Assembly: GCF_900156155.1 (NCBI RefSeq)
Contig: NZ_FTMD01000005.1
Coordinates: forward strand, 1 to 64,000
From: Aromatoleum tolulyticum
GTDB lineage: Bacteria > Pseudomonadota > Gammaproteobacteria > Burkholderiales > Rhodocyclaceae
Reading direction: 5' to 3'
Length of the DNA: 64,000 nucleotides
The notes below the pieces were generated by a model. That model was given only the letters and a program-made list of their open reading frames with translations, was not told where the DNA came from and did no database searches. A program made the position numbers and the translations under genes. Shown here piece after piece: positions 60,201 through 64,000 of the stretch (positions are counted from its first letter, which is position 1; each line of letters starts with the position of its first letter).

Positions 60201-60719
60201 GCCGCGGACCGAGAATTCACCGGGGCTGACCACCTGCGTGACGTGGGTGTAACCGGCGATCGCCATCTGGTTGCGCAGCTGGTCGACGTCGAGTCTCGTG
60301 CCCTGCTTCAGGAAGAAGGTGTAGGCCGCGAGGAAGGCGGGCGGCGCCATGCGGTACAGCGCCGTCGAGGCCGGCACCAGGACGACGTCGGCCTCGCCGC
60401 GGCTCACCGCGTACAGCGTCGACAGGCGCTCGGAGATCAGGTCCTGGTGCGGCGAGAAGCTCTCGTAGGGCAGCGTTTCCCAGTCGGGCAGCAGGTGCGT
60501 GCGCAGGCCCGGCGCGATCCATGCGATCTCGTCCTGCAGGCGCTGGGCGTCGAGCGGGTTGGCCGTCACCAGCAGCAGGCAGCGCCCGCGCGACGCGAGC
60601 TGGGCGACCGCGACCGCGTCGGCGGAGCCGGCGAGGGCGGGGAGGTCGAGGCGTGCGCCGGGTTTCGGGAAGGCGAGGGAGGCGAGCTGCGGAATCAGGG
60701 CGTCGAGCGGTCGGGACAT
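57258..60719 (-). CDS. mfd: Transcription-repair coupling factor Mfd
   Basis: 1153 residues, the usual length. The N-terminal UvrB-like part ([40 protein letters not shown]) binds UvrA. The RNA polymerase-interacting domain is near 480-560 ([40 protein letters not shown]). The RecG-like translocase has Walker A [20 protein letters not shown], DEEH box [29 protein letters not shown] and [18 protein letters not shown]. The C-terminal TRCF domain follows ([20 protein letters not shown]). Mfd displaces stalled RNA polymerase and recruits excision repair. ATG 60719 is the first start of the frame. Confidence 0.97.
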   Translation of the reverse strand: [1153 protein letters not shown]

Positions 60720-60789
60720 CGGGCTGTTGCGGCCGGGCCGCTAACGAACGTGTGGGGAAAGGGTAGAAGGGCGGCAAACGAGGAGCGGA

Positions 60790-61527
60790 TTATAGGGGAT
60801 GCGCCGGCGGTGATTGGTCCGCAGTTCCCGCTGATGCCGGTTCGGCAGCGGTGCCGTCGTGGATGCGTTGCTCGGCCGGGCCGGGCGCGGGCAGTTTCTC
60901 TCGCAGCCATGCTGCAGCGAGTTCGCCGAAGCGTTCGATGACTCCCGGTTCGCGGAATTCGTCCGACGCTCCGTCGAGCACTTGCCAGTCGTGCGGGCAA
61001 CGCAGATGTTCGAAGGCCTGACGGATCATTGCGGCCTGCGGGTCGTCGCTGCCGACCACCATGCGCAGCGGCACGGCAAGCGTGTTGAGTGGCGTCAGGC
61101 CGGCGAGGTCGGGCCGGCCTGCGCGGCAGACGATCGCCGACAGCCTGTCGCCAGCCTTCCATCCGGCGCGGATCGCCGCGCCGCTCGCGGTGTCGGAGGA
61201 GACCAGGCCCACTCCGAGTCCGGCCAGCGGCGGCTGGTGGCCGACCCAGTCGAGCACCGCCACCACCCGGTGGGCCATCTGCGGTACGTTGAAGCGGGCG
61301 TCCGGGTCCCGCGCTTCCTCGTAGGCGGTGAGCAGATTGATCAGCAGCGTCGCGAACCCGGCACGCTGCAGTTCGCGCGCCACGCGCAGGTCGCGCGACT
61401 GTCCGAACGGGCTGCCGGCCGGCCGCAGCACCACGGCAAGGCCATCCACGTCGGGCGCATGCACGAGCTCGCCGTTGAGCCAGATGTGCTCGAAGGGAAT
61501 GCTGATGTCGGTCGTTCGCAGTTTCAC
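60790..61527 (-). CDS. Alpha/beta hydrolase-family protein next to the AmmeMemoRadiSam cluster
   Basis: 245 residues from GTG 61527, which overlaps the stop of the radical SAM gene (GTGA). The fold resembles dienelactone-hydrolase-like proteins: HAPDVDGLAVVLRPAGSPFG, VARELQRAGFATLLINLLTA and VAVLDWVGHQPPLAGLGVGL. The nucleophile elbow reads VSSDTASGAAIRAG, which departs from the G-x-S-x-G consensus, so activity is doubtful. VPLRMVVGSDDPQAAMIRQA supplies the later acid strand. It may be a stand-alone form of the hydrolase domain fused to phosphoribosyltransferases in other bacteria. Confidence 0.7.
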   Translation of the reverse strand: MKLRTTDISIPFEHIWLNGELVHAPDVDGLAVVLRPAGSPFGQSRDLRVARELQRAGFATLLINLLTAYEEARDPDARFNVPQMAHRVVAVLDWVGHQPPLAGLGVGLVSSDTASGAAIRAGWKAGDRLSAIVCRAGRPDLAGLTPLNTLAVPLRMVVGSDDPQAAMIRQAFEHLRCPHDWQVLDGASDEFREPGVIERFGELAAAWLREKLPAPGPAEQRIHDGTAAEPASAGTADQSPPAHPL

Positions 61528-62636
61528 GATTGGGTGGTTCCGGGTCTGGGTTTCGCAGGCACGGCGGGCTGCCGATGGATGGCGACCGGGATGCGCCGCG
61601 AACCGAAGGGCGACGAGAAGTGCCCAAAGCGGCCGGCGAGTGCGGTGCCGCACTTGCGGCAGGCGCCCGCGTCGTCGAGCGCGTAATCGAGGATTTCGTA
61701 CCAGTCGCGTTCGATCAACGCGGTGCCGCAATGCGTGCAGCGCGTGATGCCGCCTTCGCGGTCATGCACGTTGCCGGTGTAGACGTGCTTCAGCCCTTCC
61801 GCGAGCGCGATGCGGCGCGAGCGTGTCAGCGTTGCCGGCGGCGTCGGCGGAAGGTCGGTGAGCTTGAAGTCGGGGTGGAAGGCGGTGAAGTGCAGGGGCA
61901 CTTCGGTGCCCAGTTCCTTCGCGACCCATTGCGACAGCGCGCGGACCTCGTCCTCCGAGTCGTTGAGCCCCGGGATCAGGAGCGTCGTGATCTCCACCCA
62001 CACATCGCTCTCGTGAACCAGCCACTTGAGCGTATCGAGCACCGGCTGCAGGTGCGCGCCGCATTCCCTGACGTAGAACTCGTCCGTGAATGCCTTGAGG
62101 TCGACGTTGGCGGCATCCATGTGGGCGTAGAACTCGGGGCGCGCGAGTTCGGTGATGTAGCCGGCCGTCACGGCAACCGCCTTCAGGCCCCGCGCATGGC
62201 ACGCCTTTGCCGTGTCGATCGCATACTCGGCAAAGATCACCGGGTCGTTGTAGGTGAACGCCACGCTGCTGCAACCCCAGTCCGCAGCGGTGCGTGCGAT
62301 CTCCTCAGGGGCGGCGGCGTCCATCAGGCGGTCCATGTCGCGGGATTTGGAAATATCCCAGTTCTGGCAGAACTTGCACGCGAGGTTGCAGCCCGCGGTG
62401 CCGAACGAGAACACGCTGGTGCCGGGGTAGAAGTGGTTGAGCGGTTTCTTCTCGATCGGATCGATGCAGAAGCCCGAGCTTCGTCCATAGGTGGTGAGGA
62501 CGATCGCGTCGCCTTCGCGCATGCGCACGAAGCACGCCCCGCGCTGGTCCGCGTGCAGCCGGCAGTATCGCGGGCACAGATCGCACTGGATGCGACCGTC
62601 GTCAAGATGATGCCAGTAGCGCGCGGGGTAGTTCAT
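61524..62636 (-). CDS. amrS: AmmeMemoRadiSam system radical SAM enzyme
   Basis: 370 residues. The radical SAM cluster motif is FGTAGCNLACKFCQNWDISK, with C-x-x-x-C-x-x-C. An upstream cysteine set (IQCDLCPRYCRLHADQRGAC) matches this family's N-terminal site. VAVTAGYITELARPEFYAHM and VDLKAFTDEFYVRECGAHLQ are typical. The C-terminal rubredoxin-like knuckles are TRCTHCGTALIERDW and GACRKCGTALAGRFG. The enzyme works with the AMMECR1-like and MEMO1-like partners encoded just upstream; the substrate is not known. It starts one base after the stop of the protein A gene. Confidence 0.9.
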   Translation of the reverse strand: MNYPARYWHHLDDGRIQCDLCPRYCRLHADQRGACFVRMREGDAIVLTTYGRSSGFCIDPIEKKPLNHFYPGTSVFSFGTAGCNLACKFCQNWDISKSRDMDRLMDAAAPEEIARTAADWGCSSVAFTYNDPVIFAEYAIDTAKACHARGLKAVAVTAGYITELARPEFYAHMDAANVDLKAFTDEFYVRECGAHLQPVLDTLKWLVHESDVWVEITTLLIPGLNDSEDEVRALSQWVAKELGTEVPLHFTAFHPDFKLTDLPPTPPATLTRSRRIALAEGLKHVYTGNVHDREGGITRCTHCGTALIERDWYEILDYALDDAGACRKCGTALAGRFGHFSSPFGSRRIPVAIHRQPAVPAKPRPGTTQS

Positions 62637-62637
62637 T

Positions 62638-63195
62638 TCACGGTTCCTTCCACTTTCGCACCGTGTAGGTCGCCGCCATCAGGTCCGGAGTGGGGCGATC
62701 CGGTGCGAGGCCGGCCTTCTGCTTGAGCGCAGCGAGGAACATGCGCGGTTCCGGGAGCTGCTCCCATACCTGCGGCAGGAAGGTCGCGCTGCGACAGCCG
62801 GAGAACAGCAGCAGTCCATCGACCCCGGGACGCAGCTTGCGTATCAGCTCGTCCTCGCCCGAGAACTCGACGAACTCGGGGGGCGACAGCAGCGACACCT
62901 CGATGTCCACCTTGTCGAGTTCCTCGCGCGACATCGGCGGAAATCGCGGATCCCTCGTTGCGGCACCCACCGCATTGATTACGACATCTTCGCCGAGCGA
63001 TCGTTGCGGGCGGACGCTGCCGATGCAGCCGCGCAGTTCCCCTTTGCGCCTGATCGTCACGAAAGTCGCGCCGCGTTCGGTGAGCCGTGGATCGCCGTCG
63101 GGCGGATCCTTCTCGGCGCCGAGTTCGTGCGCGATCGCGTGTCGCGCACGCGCAAGCAGGATCTGGCCGAGTTCAGTGTCGGGCGGAAGCGGCAT
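62638..63195 (-). CDS. amrA: AmmeMemoRadiSam system protein A (AMMECR1 domain)
   Basis: 185 residues from ATG 63195 (MPLPPDTELGQILLARARHA). GATFVTIRRKGELRGCIGSV is the AMMECR1 hallmark, with LRGCIG, followed by SLGEDVVINAVGAATRDPRF and VSLLSPPEFVEF. The conserved LLLFSGCRSATFLPQVWEQL supplies the late signature. It overlaps the protein B gene by 23 bases and precedes the radical SAM gene. The AMMECR1 family has unknown biochemical function. Confidence 0.9.
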   Translation of the reverse strand: MPLPPDTELGQILLARARHAIAHELGAEKDPPDGDPRLTERGATFVTIRRKGELRGCIGSVRPQRSLGEDVVINAVGAATRDPRFPPMSREELDKVDIEVSLLSPPEFVEFSGEDELIRKLRPGVDGLLLFSGCRSATFLPQVWEQLPEPRMFLAALKQKAGLAPDRPTPDLMAATYTVRKWKEP

Positions 63196-64000
63196 GGCTG
63201 GACGATTCGCAGAACGCGATGCTGGTGTAGCCGACGACGCGCGCGCGGTCCCCCGCCGTGTCGCCGGAGTTGCGCAAGTCGAGCAGATGCGGTTCGACGC
63301 CGTGACGTGCCGCGACGCGCAGCAGTCCGTTGATCGGCGTCGCGCCGCAGGCCTGGTCGTGGTCGAGGCCGGTGCGCAGCTTGAGGATCTGGTCGACCGA
63401 ACTGCGGTCGGTGCAGCAGGCCTGCGCATAGGGCTGATAGTGCGAGAGGTCCGAGCTGATGACGATCAGTGTTTCGGGGCCGCCCCACAGCGCGTCGAGG
63501 ATATCCGCGACCTGATCGCCGCTCGCGCCGCCCACCAGCAGCGGGACGAGCTCGAAGGCGTCGAGGATGGTCTGCAGGAAGGGAAGCTGCACCTCCAGGC
63601 AATGCTCGAGCGCATGCGGGCGGTCGTCGACGACGACATCGGCGCGTTGCTGCAGCGCGAGCCAGTCCTTGCGGCTGACCGGCACAGGTCCGAGCGGCGT
63701 CGAAAACACCTGGGCCGCCGGCAGCGCGAACGATGCGACGGGCATGCGGTGGGCGGGCCCCAGCAGCACCACGCGCCGCACCACGTCGCGCAGCCCTGCC
63801 GCCGCCGCATACGCGCTGGCCGCAACCGGACCGGAATAGACGTAGCCTGCATGCGGCACGATGAGCGCCTTCGGCGCGGACACGGCTTCCAGTGGCACGG
63901 CGGTCGAGAGCATTTCACCGATCTGGGCCTGCAGCACCTGCGGATCGTCGGGATAGAAGTAGCCGGCGACCGCAGCGGGGCGAATGGAGGCAGTGGCCAT
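63173..64000 (-). CDS. amrB: AmmeMemoRadiSam system protein B (MEMO1 family)
   Basis: 275 residues whose ATG ends exactly at the window's last base, so the start is complete but its promoter is outside. IRPAAVAGYFYPDDPQVLQA, APKALIVPHAGYVYSGPVAA and LLGPAHRMPVASFALPAAQV with DRPHALEHCLEVQLPFLQTI and VISSDLSHYQPYAQACCTDR are the MEMO1 pattern; the His residues match those of class III extradiol dioxygenase relatives, which bind metal. It is the first gene of the four-gene cluster amrB-amrA-amrS-hydrolase. Confidence 0.9.
   Translation of the reverse strand: MATASIRPAAVAGYFYPDDPQVLQAQIGEMLSTAVPLEAVSAPKALIVPHAGYVYSGPVAASAYAAAAGLRDVVRRVVLLGPAHRMPVASFALPAAQVFSTPLGPVPVSRKDWLALQQRADVVVDDRPHALEHCLEVQLPFLQTILDAFELVPLLVGGASGDQVADILDALWGGPETLIVISSDLSHYQPYAQACCTDRSSVDQILKLRTGLDHDQACGATPINGLLRVAARHGVEPHLLDLRNSGDTAGDRARVVGYTSIAFCESSSHAASARH

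Overview
The window is high-GC chromosomal DNA of a betaproteobacterium, most likely Rhodocyclales (Azoarcus/Aromatoleum/Thauera-like). This is inferred from recognised content: a phasin, an aryl-sulfonate type asf operon, the sulfate cysTWA operon, FadL and PhoX, ferredoxin and hemerythrin genes, and GC-rich inverted repeats of a kind common in that order. No rRNA, tRNA or CRISPR array was seen. Taxonomy and family assignments come from reading translations, not from a database search.

Layout. 1-3.2 kb: accessory region of lower GC. It holds the 5' part of an IS5-type transposase that truncates a GmrSD-like (DUF1524) nuclease gene, an AlbA_2 gene, and a DUF4365 gene preceded by a sequence closely resembling the class 1 integron attI1 site. 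3.4-4.0 kb: a frameshifted yedK (HMCES) pseudogene. 4.1-12.6 kb: rhodanese, a two-subunit CoA-transferase, an orphan ABC binding protein with a GMC oxidoreductase, a YeeE/YedE sulfur-transport pair, FadL and a phasin. 12.8-20.2 kb: one minus-strand operon of seven genes joining a sulfonate-type ABC transporter to AsfA-like flavoprotein and AsfB-like ferredoxin, a HEAT-repeat protein and a membrane polyferredoxin. 20.7-25.0 kb: a four-gene operon, DUF3348 / MotA-like DUF802 / MotB-like OmpA / DUF2894, resembling the ZorAB motor of Zorya defence systems, followed by a diguanylate cyclase.

26.7-34.4 kb: an orphan type VI secretion island with VgrG, a lipase effector of Tle type, two tandem Tli4-like immunity genes separated by a copied scrap of the effector 3' end, and a PAAR protein. 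34.6-43 kb: flavin reductase, hemerythrin, FdxA, a Crp-type regulator, sdhCDB without sdhA, DUF2189, PAS protein and PhoX. 43-51.6 kb: PpnN, a small signalling module (CheA-like kinase with PilJ/NarX-type sensor, CheY, CheX) facing a HAMP protein, then YceI, a DsbA/DsbB-like pair and DUF1330. 51.9-55.8 kb: sulfate transporter sbp-cysT-cysW-cysA. 55.8-64 kb: VOC protein, ankyrin protein, Mfd and an AmmeMemoRadiSam cluster with a hydrolase.

Together the window is rich in sulfur scavenging (sulfonate and sulfate transporters, asf reductase, YeeE pair, rhodanese) and in inter-bacterial or anti-phage functions (T6SS island, Zorya-like motor, DUF4365 and GmrSD/AlbA remnants). The points most worth checking are the attI1-like site, the Zorya-like cluster, the extended asf operon, the mosaic immunity duplication and the sdhCDB operon lacking its flavoprotein gene.
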